This document shows positions 7,525-15,976 of a stretch of DNA of 64,000 bases, piece by piece (positions within the stretch are counted from its first letter, which is position 1; every line of letters begins with the position of its first letter). The stretch comes from CALKJU01 sp035326425 (GTDB lineage Bacteria > Pseudomonadota > Alphaproteobacteria > Geminicoccales > Geminicoccaceae): the NCBI GenBank assembly GCA_035326425.1, contig DAOLFG010000019.1, positions 9,304-73,303 of the forward strand, given 5' to 3'. A program made the position numbers and the translations under genes. The notes beneath the pieces were generated by a model that had not been told where the DNA came from, did no database searches, and saw only the letters and a list, made by a program, of their open reading frames with translations.

Positions 7525-9407
7525 ATGCGATCGCCGCCGCCGCGGCAAAGGTCAGCGGGGCCGCGCAGCGCCCGCAGCGCGTTGAGGATCACCGAGACGT
7601 CGATCGCCTCCTGCAGCACGGCTCCCTGCACCGGCGGCAGATGACCCAGGGCCGCCACCGACATGGCGACCAGCGACAGGCCGAGGCCGACGGTCACGCT
7701 CTGCAGGGCGATCGACCGGGTGCGCCTGGCGATGGCCAGGGCCTCGGCGAGCCGGTCGAGGCGGTCGACGAGCAGCACGACGTCGGCGGCCTCGGAGGAG
7801 GCTGCGGCACCTCGGGCGCCCATCGCCACGCCGACATCGGCGGCCGCCAGGGCCGGCGCGTCGTTGACGCCGTCGCCCACCATCATCACCGGGCCGTTGG
7901 CCCGCTCCGCGACCACGGCCTCGACCTTCGCCCGGGGCGTCAACTCGCCCAGCGCCTTCTCGATACCCAGGCGAGAGGCGACGGAGGCCACCACGTCGGC
8001 CCGGTCACCCGAGGCCAGGACGATGCGACGGACGCCGGCCCTGCGCAGCGAGGCGAGCAGCGCGTCGCTGGTGTGGCGGATCGGATCGGTGAGTGCCAGC
8101 ACACCGCGGACCTCTCCATCCACGGCGACCGCGACGGTCGGGGTTCCCCGCGGCAGCCCCGCAGCGATGGTACGCGGGTCGACCCCGCCCGCCCTGGCCC
8201 GCACATAGCCGCCGCCACCGACGACGACGCGACGACCCTCCACCCTGCCCTCGATGCCCGTCCCCGGCTTCTCGACGACATCCTCCGGGCTGGGAAGGCG
8301 CAGACCCCGCGCCCGCGCGGCGTCGACCAGCGCCGCGGCCACGACATGGCCGGAGGCCTGGTCGAGTGAGGCCGCGAGCCGCAGCAGCTCCCGGGCGTCG
8401 AAGCCGCCGATGGTACGAACGTCCGTGAGCGTCGGCTTGCCGGCGGTCAGCGTGCCGGTCTTGTCGAGGACGGCGCTGCGGATGCCGGCCAGGGTCTCCA
8501 GCGCCGCGCCGCTCTTGACCAGCACGCCCGCCTTGGCGGCGCGCGACATGCCGGAGATGATCGCCACCGGCACGGCGAGGATCAGCGGGCAGGGTGTCGC
8601 CACCACCAGCACCGCCAGGGCCCGCAACGGCTCGCCGGAGGCGGCCCAGGCGCCCGCCGCCATGACGAGCGTCACCACCAGGAAGGCGATGGCGTAGCGG
8701 TCGGCGAGACGGACCATCGGCGCCTTGCTCCGCTGTGCCGCCGTGACCAGCCGGACGATGTTGGCATAGGTGCTCTCGGCCGCCGGCCGCAGCACCACGA
8801 GGTCGAAGGCCGGGCCCACGGAGGTGGCGCCGCTCAGCGCCTCGCCGCCCTGCTGGCGGTGCACCGGCATGGGCTCGCCGGTCAGCGCCGACTCGTCGAG
8901 CACGGCACTCCCGGCCGCGATCCGGCCGTCGACCGGCACGACCTCGCCGTTGCGGACGAGGATGCGGTCTCCGGGCGCCAGGGCGCCGATCGGCACCTCC
9001 CGCAGCCGATCCTCGACATAGCGCATCGCCGTGTGGGCGACCCGGCCGAGCAGTGCCGTCATCTCGCGTCGGGCGCGACCCCGGGCGTAGCTCTCGAGGC
9101 GCTGGCCGCCGGCATACATCAGCGCCACGACATTGCCGGCCAGCGGCTCGCCGAAGGTGAGGGCGGCGGACATCGACAGCGCAGCGATGAGGTCGAGCCC
9201 GAGGTCGCCGCGCCGCAGCGAGGCTGCGATCTGCCAGCCGAGTGCCGCCAGCACCGGCAGCGTGCCGAGCGTCCAGGCGATGGCGGCCAAATCCGCTCTA
9301 CCGGCCACAGCGGCGAGCCCACCCGCGGAGAGGCCGGCCAGCGCGACCGCGACGAGCCGGCCGTCCTTGCCGTCGATCAGGCCGCTGACGAGGTCGCGCG
9401 AGAGCAT
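7515..9407 (-). CDS. Heavy-metal P1B-type ATPase with CPL motif, no N-terminal metal domain
   Basis: 630-residue membrane cation pump. Motifs seen: DESALTGEP (actuator), TPCPLILAVP in the key membrane helix, the phosphorylation loop DKTGTLTAG and the hinge GDGVNDAPAL. The metal-site motif is CPL rather than the usual CPC, and the nucleotide-domain HP pair of the family reads HV (ASGHVVAA). There is no CXXC heavy-metal domain at the N-terminus. Substrate is therefore uncertain (zinc, cadmium, cobalt or another divalent metal are all possible). Several membrane segments occur before residue 120 and after 590. A short palindrome lies upstream. Confidence 0.85.
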   Translation of the reverse strand: MLSRDLVSGLIDGKDGRLVAVALAGLSAGGLAAVAGRADLAAIAWTLGTLPVLAALGWQIAASLRRGDLGLDLIAALSMSAALTFGEPLAGNVVALMYAGGQRLESYARGRARREMTALLGRVAHTAMRYVEDRLREVPIGALAPGDRILVRNGEVVPVDGRIAAGSAVLDESALTGEPMPVHRQQGGEALSGATSVGPAFDLVVLRPAAESTYANIVRLVTAAQRSKAPMVRLADRYAIAFLVVTLVMAAGAWAASGEPLRALAVLVVATPCPLILAVPVAIISGMSRAAKAGVLVKSGAALETLAGIRSAVLDKTGTLTAGKPTLTDVRTIGGFDARELLRLAASLDQASGHVVAAALVDAARARGLRLPSPEDVVEKPGTGIEGRVEGRRVVVGGGGYVRARAGGVDPRTIAAGLPRGTPTVAVAVDGEVRGVLALTDPIRHTSDALLASLRRAGVRRIVLASGDRADVVASVASRLGIEKALGELTPRAKVEAVVAERANGPVMMVGDGVNDAPALAAADVGVAMGARGAAASSEAADVVLLVDRLDRLAEALAIARRTRSIALQSVTVGLGLSLVAMSVAALGHLPPVQGAVLQEAIDVSVILNALRALRGPADLCRGGGDRIYG

Positions 9408-9451
9408 GCCGAGCCAGAACGTGTGCGTCTGGCTCCGGCTTAACTTATTAT

Positions 9452-9464
9452 TAGAATAATTCTA
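9452..9464. promoter_or_regulatory. AT-rich palindrome upstream of the metal ATPase
   Basis: TAGAAT-A-ATTCTA in the 72-nt gap between the flavoprotein stop and the ATPase start, in strikingly AT-rich sequence. A metal-responsive repressor or promoter element is possible; no regulator gene sits beside it. Confidence 0.35.
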
Positions 9465-9479
9465 GTTTATTCTGACCGA

Positions 9480-10046
9480 TCAGGGCCCCGCCGCCTCGGC
9501 GAGCCTCGTCGACACCGCCGCGCGCAGCCCCTCCATGTCCTCGACGACGGTGGTCTCCTCGAAGGCCTTCAACCGCTCGGTGTTGTCGAGGTCGACGCGC
9601 CGCGGCCAGAGGCGGACCATGCGGTCGGGGGCCATGGTGTCGTGCACCGGCTTCGTGTCGCAGGCATAGACGATGACCGGCACACGGCATTTGCCGGCCT
9701 GGGCGAAGACATTGGTGACCAGCGTGTCGGAGATACCGGCGACGCATTTCGCCACCGTGTTCGAGGTCGCCGGCGCCACCACCAGGGTGTGGTACCAGCC
9801 GTGATAGAACCGGCCGACCGGCGCTGCCGACGCCGAGGTGTCGCGGATGAGGCGGATCTCCGGCGGGAAAGGGTCGCGGTCCTTGGTGTACATGAAGATG
9901 ACCTCGGCCGCGGCCCTGGACAGGAACACGTCCATCTCGCCGATCGAGCGCATCAGGTCGAGGCATTCGACGAAGTCGTGGCCGGAGCCGGTGAGCGCCC
10001 AGGCGAGCCGGGGCCGGCGGGGTGGCTTCTCGTCGTCGGTGGTCAT
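9480..10046 (-). CDS. AfpA/DmrB-like flavoprotein (dihydromethanopterin reductase family)
   Basis: 188-residue Rossmann-type flavoprotein with the family pattern WALTGSGHDFVECLDLM, a VVAPATSNTVAKC loop and VIVYACDTKP. Members of this family occur in archaea and in H4MPT-using bacteria, where they are annotated as archaeoflavoprotein or dihydromethanopterin reductase (acceptor). The start ATG at 10046 overlaps the stop of the upstream PIN-toxin gene as ATGA, so translation is coupled to the toxin. Role in keeping H4MPT reduced is a family-based inference. Confidence 0.75.
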   Translation of the reverse strand: MTTDDEKPPRRPRLAWALTGSGHDFVECLDLMRSIGEMDVFLSRAAAEVIFMYTKDRDPFPPEIRLIRDTSASAAPVGRFYHGWYHTLVVAPATSNTVAKCVAGISDTLVTNVFAQAGKCRVPVIVYACDTKPVHDTMAPDRMVRLWPRRVDLDNTERLKAFEETTVVEDMEGLRAAVSTRLAEAAGP

Positions 10047-10489
10047 GCGAGGCCGAGCCGCTGCCGGCCTGCCGGCTCGAAGGGATTGACCAGGGTGACA
10101 CCGCCGAGGCGACGTCCCGCCTGCATATCCTCGGTCACCAGCAGCGTGGCACCGACACGTTCGCACACGGCCCAGATCATCGCGTCCCAGAAGCTCAGGC
10201 CATGTGCTTCGCTGGCCGCCATCGCCGGACCGAGGTCCGCCTCGGCATAGGGCTCGATGCGGGCGGTGCGTCGCCAGCCGTCGATGAAGCCGCGGGTCTC
10301 CTCTCGGCTGCGGCGTAGCTTCCGCGTGCGGACGAAGTAGAACTCGCCCAGCGCCTGCAGCGGGATGAGCGCATCCCCGCGGATGATCGCCTGGGCTATG
10401 ACCGAGGTGGCGAGACGATGCCGCTCATTCTGGCTCCTGTCCGACGCGTAGATCAGGATGTTCGAATCGAAGCAGACTGTCTCGCTCAT
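10043..10489 (-). CDS. VapC-like PIN-domain toxin (module 2)
   Basis: 148 residues: CFDSNILIYA at the start, LGEFYFV, FWDAMIWA and LLVTEDMQ supply the PIN acidic residues. It closely resembles the PIN protein at 32685 (shared FDSN-LIYA, FWDAM-WA, LTED-Q-GR and GV-LVNPF patterns), so the two modules are paralogous. It overlaps its antitoxin gene by 65 nt and its stop overlaps the flavoprotein start. Confidence 0.85.
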   Translation of the reverse strand: MSETVCFDSNILIYASDRSQNERHRLATSVIAQAIIRGDALIPLQALGEFYFVRTRKLRRSREETRGFIDGWRRTARIEPYAEADLGPAMAASEAHGLSFWDAMIWAVCERVGATLLVTEDMQAGRRLGGVTLVNPFEPAGRQRLGLA

Positions 10490-10721
10490 GCATCTCGTCG
10501 CGGGTGAAGTGGCGAGCGCCGATGGCCGGAGCGTTGCGCATCAGCTCGAGGATCTCCTCGATCGCCTTCTGCTTCTCGGGGTCGACCGCTGGCGGCTTCC
10601 AGGGCGAAAGGACGGCCACGGGCGTACCGCGGCGGGTGATGACGATCTCCTGGCCGGCGGCGGCCTCGGCCAGCAGCGAGGAGAAGGCGTGGTTGGCTTC
10701 GCGGGCGGAAACGGTGCGCAA
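10425..10721 (-). CDS. Phd/YefM-family antitoxin (module 2)
   Basis: 98 residues from TTG 10721. The N-terminal fold is the usual Phd/YefM DNA-binding domain (TVSAREANHAFSSLLAEA, then EIVITRRGTPVAVL); the tail (EKQKAIEEILELMR) would bind the toxin. The TTG is the first start after an upstream region that contains an operator-like repeat, and it aligns with the paralogue at 32422. Confidence 0.8.
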   Translation of the reverse strand: MRTVSAREANHAFSSLLAEAAAGQEIVITRRGTPVAVLSPWKPPAVDPEKQKAIEEILELMRNAPAIGARHFTRDEMHERDSLLRFEHPDLRVGQEPE

Positions 10722-10735
10722 CGTTCGACACTCGA

Positions 10736-10759
10736 TGTAGGTTCGATCACTACATAGTG
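10736..10759. promoter_or_regulatory. Operator of toxin-antitoxin module 2
   Basis: On the minus strand TGTAG-N9-CTACA followed by TCGAG, 14 nt upstream of the antitoxin start, with an overlapping CACTACATAGTG palindrome (10748-10759). The same TGTAG...CTACATCGAG arrangement precedes the paralogous module at 32393. It overlaps the last codon of the MfnE-like kinase gene. Confidence 0.55.
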
Positions 10760-11292
10760 GTCGCGGACGCCGCCGGCAACGGCTGCGAGCGGTGGAGGAT
10801 CCGCACCTCGCCGGCATAGCCCGGCCGCAGCCGGGCGAAGGCGGCGTCGACCAGGTCGGCGGCCGCCTCGCCGCCGGATTTCACGAGGATCAGCCGGCGG
10901 GCCCGCAGCCGCATCGCCAGGATCAGCGCCAGGCTGTCCGAGGTGACGTCCCACGACGCCTCGATGGTCTCGTCGCGGCCGATCATGGCCCATGGCAGCC
11001 AGATCGCCGGAGCCACCGTGGCAGCGATCTCGGCCTCGCTCTCCACCAGCCGCAGCCGCGGCTCCAGCGAGGCCATCAGCAGGCCGTACTGCTGCATGGC
11101 GAGGATGGCCATCCGGTGCGCCGCCAGCTCGTCGAAGCCGATGGCGGCCTGCGCCTCGCGCACGGCATCGGCGAACGGGCCGCCGCCCGGCACCACGAGA
11201 TGGCCGGGTGCCTCGGCCAGCTCGGCCAGCCAGCGGCGCAGCTCGGGTGCGTCGATCAGGCTGCCGCCGAGCTTGACGATGGTGATGTCCAT
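10750..11292 (-). CDS. MfnE-like amino-acid-kinase family protein
   Basis: 180 residues with the amino-acid kinase fold: MDITIVKLGGSLID, VVPGGGPFADAVR, SWDVTSDSLAL and LILVKSGG. Relatives of this short kinase occur in H4MPT gene sets of methylotrophs and, in archaea, phosphorylate the furan precursor of methanofuran (MfnE). Start ATG 11292 is chosen over an upstream one because the conserved sequence begins there. It is divergent from the folP-like gene, with only 17 nt between starts. Exact substrate here is inferred. Confidence 0.65.
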   Translation of the reverse strand: MDITIVKLGGSLIDAPELRRWLAELAEAPGHLVVPGGGPFADAVREAQAAIGFDELAAHRMAILAMQQYGLLMASLEPRLRLVESEAEIAATVAPAIWLPWAMIGRDETIEASWDVTSDSLALILAMRLRARRLILVKSGGEAAADLVDAAFARLRPGYAGEVRILHRSQPLPAASATTM

Positions 11293-11309
11293 GGCCGCAG
11301 GATAGCGCC

Positions 11310-12158
11310 ATGCCTTCCACCGCACTCGACCTTCTGCCGCCGTCCGCGCCCTGGATCATGGGCGTGCTCAACGTCACGCCCGACAGCTTCTCCGACGGCG
11401 GCCGGTACGCGGCGGTCGATGCCGCCGTCGTCCAGGCCCGGACGATGCTGGCCGAAGGCGCCTGCTGCCTGGACATCGGCGGCGAGGCGACCTCCCCCGG
11501 CACGGCACCGCTCGACGCCGCCGAGGAGCTGGCGCGGATCGAGCCGATCGTGGCGCGGCTGGCTGGCGAGGCGGTGCTGTCGATCGATACCTATCATGCT
11601 TCGACCGCGGCGCGCTGCCTGGAGCTGGGGGCGAGGATCGTCAACGACGTCTCGGCCTTGCGCGCCGATCCGGCGATGGCGGACGTGGTCCGCGAGCATG
11701 CGGCCGTGCTGGTGATGATGCACGCCAAGGACGGACCCCTGCCGCATGCCAGCGACCGGCCGAGGTACTATGGCGACGTCGTGCGCGAGATCGGCGACTT
11801 TCTGCAGGAACGCGTCGATCACGCGCTGGCTCGGGGCATCCGGCCCGAGCGCCTGGTGCTGGACCCCGGATGGGGCCGCTTCGTCAGCCTGGATCCCGCC
11901 CACAGCTTCGAGCTGCTGCGGCGCTTCGACGAGCTGGCGGAGCGCTTCCACCCGATTCCGCTGCTGGTCGGCACCTCGCGAAAGGGCTTCCTCGGCGTGC
12001 CGATGGCCGACCGCGACCCGGTCTCGCAGCTCACGGCCCTTGCCGCCATCGGTCGTGGCGCGCGGTTCGTCCGCACCCATGCGCCGAGGATGATGTGTCA
12101 GTTCCTCGACACGGCCGGCAAGGCAGGGCTCACGCCGGTTTGGCCGCCGGCACCTTGA
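11310..12158 (+). CDS. Dihydropteroate synthase-like protein, divergent copy
   Basis: 282 residues with the DHPS TIM barrel: IMGVLNVTPDSFSDGG, LSIDTYHAST, IVNDVSAL, VLDPGWGRFVS, TSRKGFLG and a terminal VRTHAP keeping Arg and His. The pABA loop, normally ESTRPG, reads EATSPG, and the Asn of the FGKN-type motif is not evident. A second, standard DHPS lies at 47579. Because this copy sits next to the MfnE-like kinase and H4MPT genes it may condense the pterin with another aryl-amine in the H4MPT route, but ordinary folate synthesis cannot be excluded. It overlaps the convergent RraA gene by 29 bp. Confidence 0.75.
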   Translation: MPSTALDLLPPSAPWIMGVLNVTPDSFSDGGRYAAVDAAVVQARTMLAEGACCLDIGGEATSPGTAPLDAAEELARIEPIVARLAGEAVLSIDTYHASTAARCLELGARIVNDVSALRADPAMADVVREHAAVLVMMHAKDGPLPHASDRPRYYGDVVREIGDFLQERVDHALARGIRPERLVLDPGWGRFVSLDPAHSFELLRRFDELAERFHPIPLLVGTSRKGFLGVPMADRDPVSQLTALAAIGRGARFVRTHAPRMMCQFLDTAGKAGLTPVWPPAP

Positions 12159-12801
12159 ACACCTCGACCGTGCTGCGCCCCTGCGCCAGCACGGCTTCCC
12201 ACTCGGCCTCGGCGCGCGTCATCGCCTGGGCGGCCGCCAGCCGCTTCTCGGCCTCGGCAGCGGGGATCACGACCAGCCCGTCGTCGTCGCCGAGAACGAT
12301 GTCGCCGGGCGTCACCTCGATGCCGCCGAAGGCGACCGTGCGGTTCACGGCACCCCACTCCATCGATGCCGGCCCGCGGGGCGTGTTGCCGCGCGCGAAC
12401 ACCGGGAAATCGCTCCACCTCGCCAGCGTGCCGACGTCGCGCACCGCACCGTCGACCACGACGCCGGCGATGCCTTTGAGGCGTGCCGAGCCCGAGAGGA
12501 GCTCGCCGATCATGGCCCGGTCGAGCCGGCCGCCGGCGTCGACCACGATCACGTCGCCCTGCCCCGCCACGTCGATGGCATGATGCACCGGCCCGTAGTC
12601 GCCTGGCTCGCACCAGGCGGTGACGGCCCGGCCGCAGAGGCGGCGGGCATCGCCGAAAGGCCGCAGCGGGCGGATCGCCGGGTCGACCAGGGTATGACTC
12701 TGGAACAGGTCGGTGGCGATGGTCACCGGCACCGCCGCCCAGGCCTCGACGAGCGAGGGCGGCAGCGGCCGCGGCGAGAGTCGATGGACGAGCGTCGGCA
12801 C
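12130..12801 (-). CDS. RraA-family protein (4-hydroxy-4-methyl-2-oxoglutarate aldolase-like)
   Basis: 223 residues from GTG 12801, which is preceded by GGGAGG at a 7-nt spacing. Core motifs: TATDLFQ-type start (TIATDLFQSH), PGDYGPVHHAID, VIVVDAGGRLDRAMIGELL, GVVVDGAVRDV and the C-terminal GDIVLGDDDGLVVIP. Members are divalent-metal aldolases/decarboxylases of aromatic catabolism or, in E. coli, RNase E inhibitors. Context gives no pathway partner. Confidence 0.75.
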   Translation of the reverse strand: MPTLVHRLSPRPLPPSLVEAWAAVPVTIATDLFQSHTLVDPAIRPLRPFGDARRLCGRAVTAWCEPGDYGPVHHAIDVAGQGDVIVVDAGGRLDRAMIGELLSGSARLKGIAGVVVDGAVRDVGTLARWSDFPVFARGNTPRGPASMEWGAVNRTVAFGGIEVTPGDIVLGDDDGLVVIPAAEAEKRLAAAQAMTRAEAEWEAVLAQGRSTVEVFKVPAAKPA

Positions 12802-12918
12802 CAGCGCGCCTCCCAGCACGAAAAGGGCGTTCCACCGCCAGCCTTGTTGTGCCAAGCCTGACCGCGGCGCGGCGACAGCATGGCCCAGGCCGCCCGGCGC
12901 CAACAAGGAGGAACCGAG

Positions 12919-13515
12919 ATGCTACGCAGCCTGTCGCGGCTGGCCCTGATCGCCGCCACGCTCGCCCCGGGCGTCGCCCTTGCCCACACCGGCGTCGGCG
13001 ACACGGGTGGCTTCGTCCACGGCTTCGCCCATCCGATCGGCGGCCTCGATCACGTGCTGGCCATGGTGTTGGTCGGCGTGTTCGCATGGCAGCTGGGCGG
13101 CCGGGCGCTCTGGCTGGTGCCTTCGGCGTTCGTGGCCGTGATGGCGCTGGGCGGCGTGCTGGGCTTCGCGGGCGTGGCCGTGCCCTTCGTCGAGGTCGGC
13201 ATAGCACTTTCCGTCGTCGTGCTGGGGGCGGTGGTCGCCTTCGGCTTCAAGGCGCCCGTGGCCGTGGCGATGGGGCTCGCGGGCTTGTTCGCGGTGTTCC
13301 ACGGCCATGCCCACGGTGCCGAGATGCCCGAGACGGTGGCGGGTGCCGCCTACGGGCTCGGCTTCATGCTCGGCACGGCGCTGCTGCATCTGGTCGGCAT
13401 CGGCATGGGCTATGCCGTCGGTAGCCTGGGCGACCGCTATGGCCAGGTCGTGACCCGTGCGGCCGGCGGTGTGGCAGCCCTCGCCGGTGTCGCCATCCTC
13501 ACCGGAATCCTCTGA
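12919..13515 (+). CDS. HupE/UreJ-family nickel or cobalt permease
   Basis: 198 residues; an N-terminal signal-like segment ends at ALAHTGVGD, then HGFAHPIGGLDHVLAMV, the metal-binding histidine signature of the family, six hydrophobic segments and HGHAHGAE. Such proteins move Ni2+ or Co2+ across the inner membrane. AAGGAGG lies 7 nt upstream of the ATG. No urease or hydrogenase genes are nearby, so its client enzyme is unknown. Confidence 0.85.
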   Translation: MLRSLSRLALIAATLAPGVALAHTGVGDTGGFVHGFAHPIGGLDHVLAMVLVGVFAWQLGGRALWLVPSAFVAVMALGGVLGFAGVAVPFVEVGIALSVVVLGAVVAFGFKAPVAVAMGLAGLFAVFHGHAHGAEMPETVAGAAYGLGFMLGTALLHLVGIGMGYAVGSLGDRYGQVVTRAAGGVAALAGVAILTGIL

Positions 13516-13523
13516 TTCTCCGC

Positions 13524-13545
13524 GGGGTCGGCTACCGCCGGCCCC
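13524..13545. terminator. Hairpin between convergent hupE and BKACE genes
   Basis: GGGGTCGGC / GCCGGCCCC with a 4-nt loop in the 31-nt gap between two converging stops; one G-T pair. No T-tract is visible. Confidence 0.4.
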
Positions 13546-13546
13546 G

Positions 13547-14482
13547 TCAGAACTTCACCTTGTCGCCGCCTTTCAGCGCCAGAATCTCGCGCGCCTCGTC
13601 GGGGGTGGCGATCTCGAGCGAGAGATCCTCGCAGATGCGGCGGATCTTCTCGACCTGCTCGGCGTTCGAGCGCGCCAGCCTGCCCTTGCCGATGTAGAGC
13701 GAATCCTCGAGGCCGACGCGCACGCTGCCGCCCATGATGGCGGCCTGTGTGGTGAAGGCCATCTGGTGGCGGCCGGCGGCCAGCACCGAGAACACGTAGT
13801 CGTCGCCGAACAGCTTGTCGGCGGTCTCCTTCATGTGGACGAGATGCGCCGGATCCGGGCCGATCCCGCCCAGGATGCCGAAGATGAACTGCAGGAAGAT
13901 CGGCGGCTTCAGCCGGCCGGTCTGGTAGAAATAGTGCGTGTTGTAGAGGTGGCCGACGTCGTAGCACTCGTGCTCGAACTTGACACCGCGCTTGTCGGCC
14001 AGCTCGGTGATCACATAGTCGATGGTCTTGAAGGTGTTGGGAAAGATGTGGTCGTCGGTACGCAGCAGGTAGGGCTTCTCCCAGTCGTGCTTCCAGCTGT
14101 CGTAGCGCCTCGCGGCATTGAAGATGGCGAAGTTCATCGAGCCCATGTTGAGCGAGGTGACCTCGGGCTCGGCGCGGATCGCGGCGGCGATGCGCTCGTC
14201 CATGGTCATGCCCATGCCGCCGCCGGTGGTGATGTTGAGCACGGCGTCGCAGCCCTGCTTGATGCGCGGCAGGAACTGCATGAACAGCTCGGGATCGGGC
14301 GAAGGAGCGCCCGTGCCCGGGTCACGCGCGTGCAGGTGGATGATCGCCGCACCCGCCTCGGCCGCCTCGATCGAGGCGTGGGCGATCTCGGTCGGCGTGA
14401 TGGGCAGCGCGTCCGACATGGTCGGCGTGTGGATGGCGCCGGTGATGGCGCAGGAGATGATGACCTTCGACTGCTTAGCCAT
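13547..14482 (-). CDS. BKACE-family beta-keto acid cleavage enzyme (DUF849)
   Basis: 311 residues. The family condenses a beta-keto acid with acetyl-CoA and splits it to acetoacetate plus a new CoA ester, using Zn2+. The zinc-binding HLHARDP motif (IIHLHARDPGTG), NITTGGGMGM and the late VRVGLEDSL are seen. Start ATG 14482 is preceded by GGAG at 6 nt. It is the last gene of a tight seven-gene operon headed by ABC-transporter genes, 11 nt after folK. The substrate cannot be predicted from these motifs. Confidence 0.88.
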   Translation of the reverse strand: MAKQSKVIISCAITGAIHTPTMSDALPITPTEIAHASIEAAEAGAAIIHLHARDPGTGAPSPDPELFMQFLPRIKQGCDAVLNITTGGGMGMTMDERIAAAIRAEPEVTSLNMGSMNFAIFNAARRYDSWKHDWEKPYLLRTDDHIFPNTFKTIDYVITELADKRGVKFEHECYDVGHLYNTHYFYQTGRLKPPIFLQFIFGILGGIGPDPAHLVHMKETADKLFGDDYVFSVLAAGRHQMAFTTQAAIMGGSVRVGLEDSLYIGKGRLARSNAEQVEKIRRICEDLSLEIATPDEAREILALKGGDKVKF

Positions 14483-14493
14483 GTCTGCTCCGT

Positions 14494-14979
14494 TCAGGCG
14501 AGATCCGCCAGCAGCTCGCGCGCCGTCCGGCCGAGGCGGGGGTGTCGCCAATCGGGCCAGATTTCGGCGAGCGGGCCCAGCACGAAGTCGCGCTGGTGCA
14601 TGCGGGGGTGTGGAAGGACCAGCCCCGACCCGTCGCGCGTCTCGTCGCCGAAGGCGATGAGGTCGAGGTCGATGATCCTGGGCTGCCAGGGCAGAGTCTC
14701 GACGGCACGGTCGCGTCCGAGCGCGCGCTCGACGGCGTGCAGGCCGGCCAGCGTGGCCTCGGGCCCGAGCCCGGTGTCGACCAGCACGACGCCGTTGAGA
14801 TAGGGCGGGTGCTCGCGCACCGGATCGTCGGGATGGACGAGGGCCGGCGTCCGCCGCCATGCCGAGCGCGCCACGAGCTTTCCGACGTCGCGGCCGATCA
14901 GCTCCAGCGCCCTGGCGAAGGTGGCGGCCGGATCGCCCAGATTGGCGCCCAGCGCCACGACCGCTCGGCTCAGAAGCAT
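14494..14979 (-). CDS. folK: 2-amino-4-hydroxy-6-hydroxymethyldihydropteridine diphosphokinase
   Basis: Transfers pyrophosphate from ATP to the hydroxymethyl-dihydropterin, the step before dihydropteroate synthase. 161 residues with VALGANLGDP, HPPYLNGVVLVDT, QPRIIDLDLIAFGD and LVLPHPRMHQRDFVLGPL, all HPPK signatures. The ATG at 14979 lies inside the 3' end of the preceding secreted-protein gene (10-nt overlap). Placement inside an ABC-transporter operon, away from folP, is unusual. Confidence 0.93.
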   Translation of the reverse strand: MLLSRAVVALGANLGDPAATFARALELIGRDVGKLVARSAWRRTPALVHPDDPVREHPPYLNGVVLVDTGLGPEATLAGLHAVERALGRDRAVETLPWQPRIIDLDLIAFGDETRDGSGLVLPHPRMHQRDFVLGPLAEIWPDWRHPRLGRTARELLADLA

Positions 14980-15323
14980 TTGTTGTCGGCTTCGACCTGG
15001 GCGTTGCGCACCTTGTCGACCATCAGCTGCGCCCAGGGCGAGCTGCGGTACATGCCGATGCGCGGATCGCCGCTCGGCACCTGCTGGAGTCGCAGGACCG
15101 TCTCGGCCTCCACATACTCGCCATAGGGCACCTTGCCGGCGATATGGTCGATCGAGCAGGAGCAGCGACGCAGCGCGTCGGGCGTGCCGCCGTTCGAGGC
15201 CATGCAGGCGAGCACGTAGTCGGCCAGCGCCTCGGTGGGGTAGTCGGCGGGTGCGGCGAGGCCCGGCGAGGCGAGGCCGACCACCAGGACCGGCGCCAGC
15301 CATGCCGCTGTCAGCCGGCTCAT
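14970..15323 (-). CDS. Small secreted cysteine-containing protein, unknown function
   Basis: 117 residues. A signal peptide ends near ASPGLAAPA; the mature part has a conserved-looking ACMASNG...RRCSCSIDHIAG segment (three cysteines plus one near the C-terminal NKCF), suggesting disulphides or a metal/haem-adjacent role. No known family recognised. Its start overlaps the upstream gene stop as ATGA and its 3' end overlaps folK. Third of three secreted proteins encoded together behind an ABC permease. Confidence 0.7.
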   Translation of the reverse strand: MSRLTAAWLAPVLVVGLASPGLAAPADYPTEALADYVLACMASNGGTPDALRRCSCSIDHIAGKVPYGEYVEAETVLRLQQVPSGDPRIGMYRSSPWAQLMVDKVRNAQVEADNKCF

Positions 15324-15976
15324 CCGGCACCAGCCACGAAGGTCATGCTCTTCTCCAGGACGAGCTCGCCGGTCTCGGGATCGGGCGTTCGGGTCACGAT
15401 GCTCCACAGGCCGCCCGGCACCTGGTCCGAGACCGTGAACTCGTAGGTCTTGTCGCGGAAGGCCGGAAACTGGTCGATGCGCGGGTCGGTGGCGAACGGC
15501 TTGATCGTGATGCGGGTCGCCGGGAGCGCCTTGCCGTCCAGCTCCACCTCGACCGGCTCGGTCGGCACCCGACTGTTGAACTGCTTGCGGATCTGCTGCT
15601 GGAAATACATCGCCGAGCCGGTGGTGAGCCTGCCCATCTCGGCGACGTCCATCTGCAGGAAGGCCAGGAGGATCGGGTTCTGCTCGCGCGCGCTCATCGG
15701 CCCGACGACGCGCCTCGCCTCGCCCTCGAACAGCTCGAGCCAGACCTGCTTCACCCCTTCCGGCGTGACGTCGCGGACCTCGAGCCGGCCGGGCGACACC
15801 AGCGGCGCCTCGATGCCGCGGCCGCGCGTCTCGAAGCGGTAGACCAGGGTCCGCGGTGGCGTGACCGAGGCGAAGCGGCCCGGCTCGAAGACGACATGCG
15901 CCACGCTGTCGTCGGCCGGGGCGGGTCGTGCCGCGAGCACCGCCAGCAGGACGAGGGCGGCCGGCCAGCGCCTCAT
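15320..15976 (-). CDS. Secreted protein of unknown function
   Basis: 218 residues with a signal peptide (LVLLAVLAARPAPADD) followed by a mainly beta-strand-like sequence (TLVYRFETRGRG, VEVELDGKALPATRITIKPF, KTYEFTVSDQVPGGLWS). No catalytic motif recognised. ATGA overlaps on both sides tie it to its two secreted neighbours; they are probably made together and act in the periplasm. Confidence 0.7.
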   Translation of the reverse strand: MRRWPAALVLLAVLAARPAPADDSVAHVVFEPGRFASVTPPRTLVYRFETRGRGIEAPLVSPGRLEVRDVTPEGVKQVWLELFEGEARRVVGPMSAREQNPILLAFLQMDVAEMGRLTTGSAMYFQQQIRKQFNSRVPTEPVEVELDGKALPATRITIKPFATDPRIDQFPAFRDKTYEFTVSDQVPGGLWSIVTRTPDPETGELVLEKSMTFVAGAG

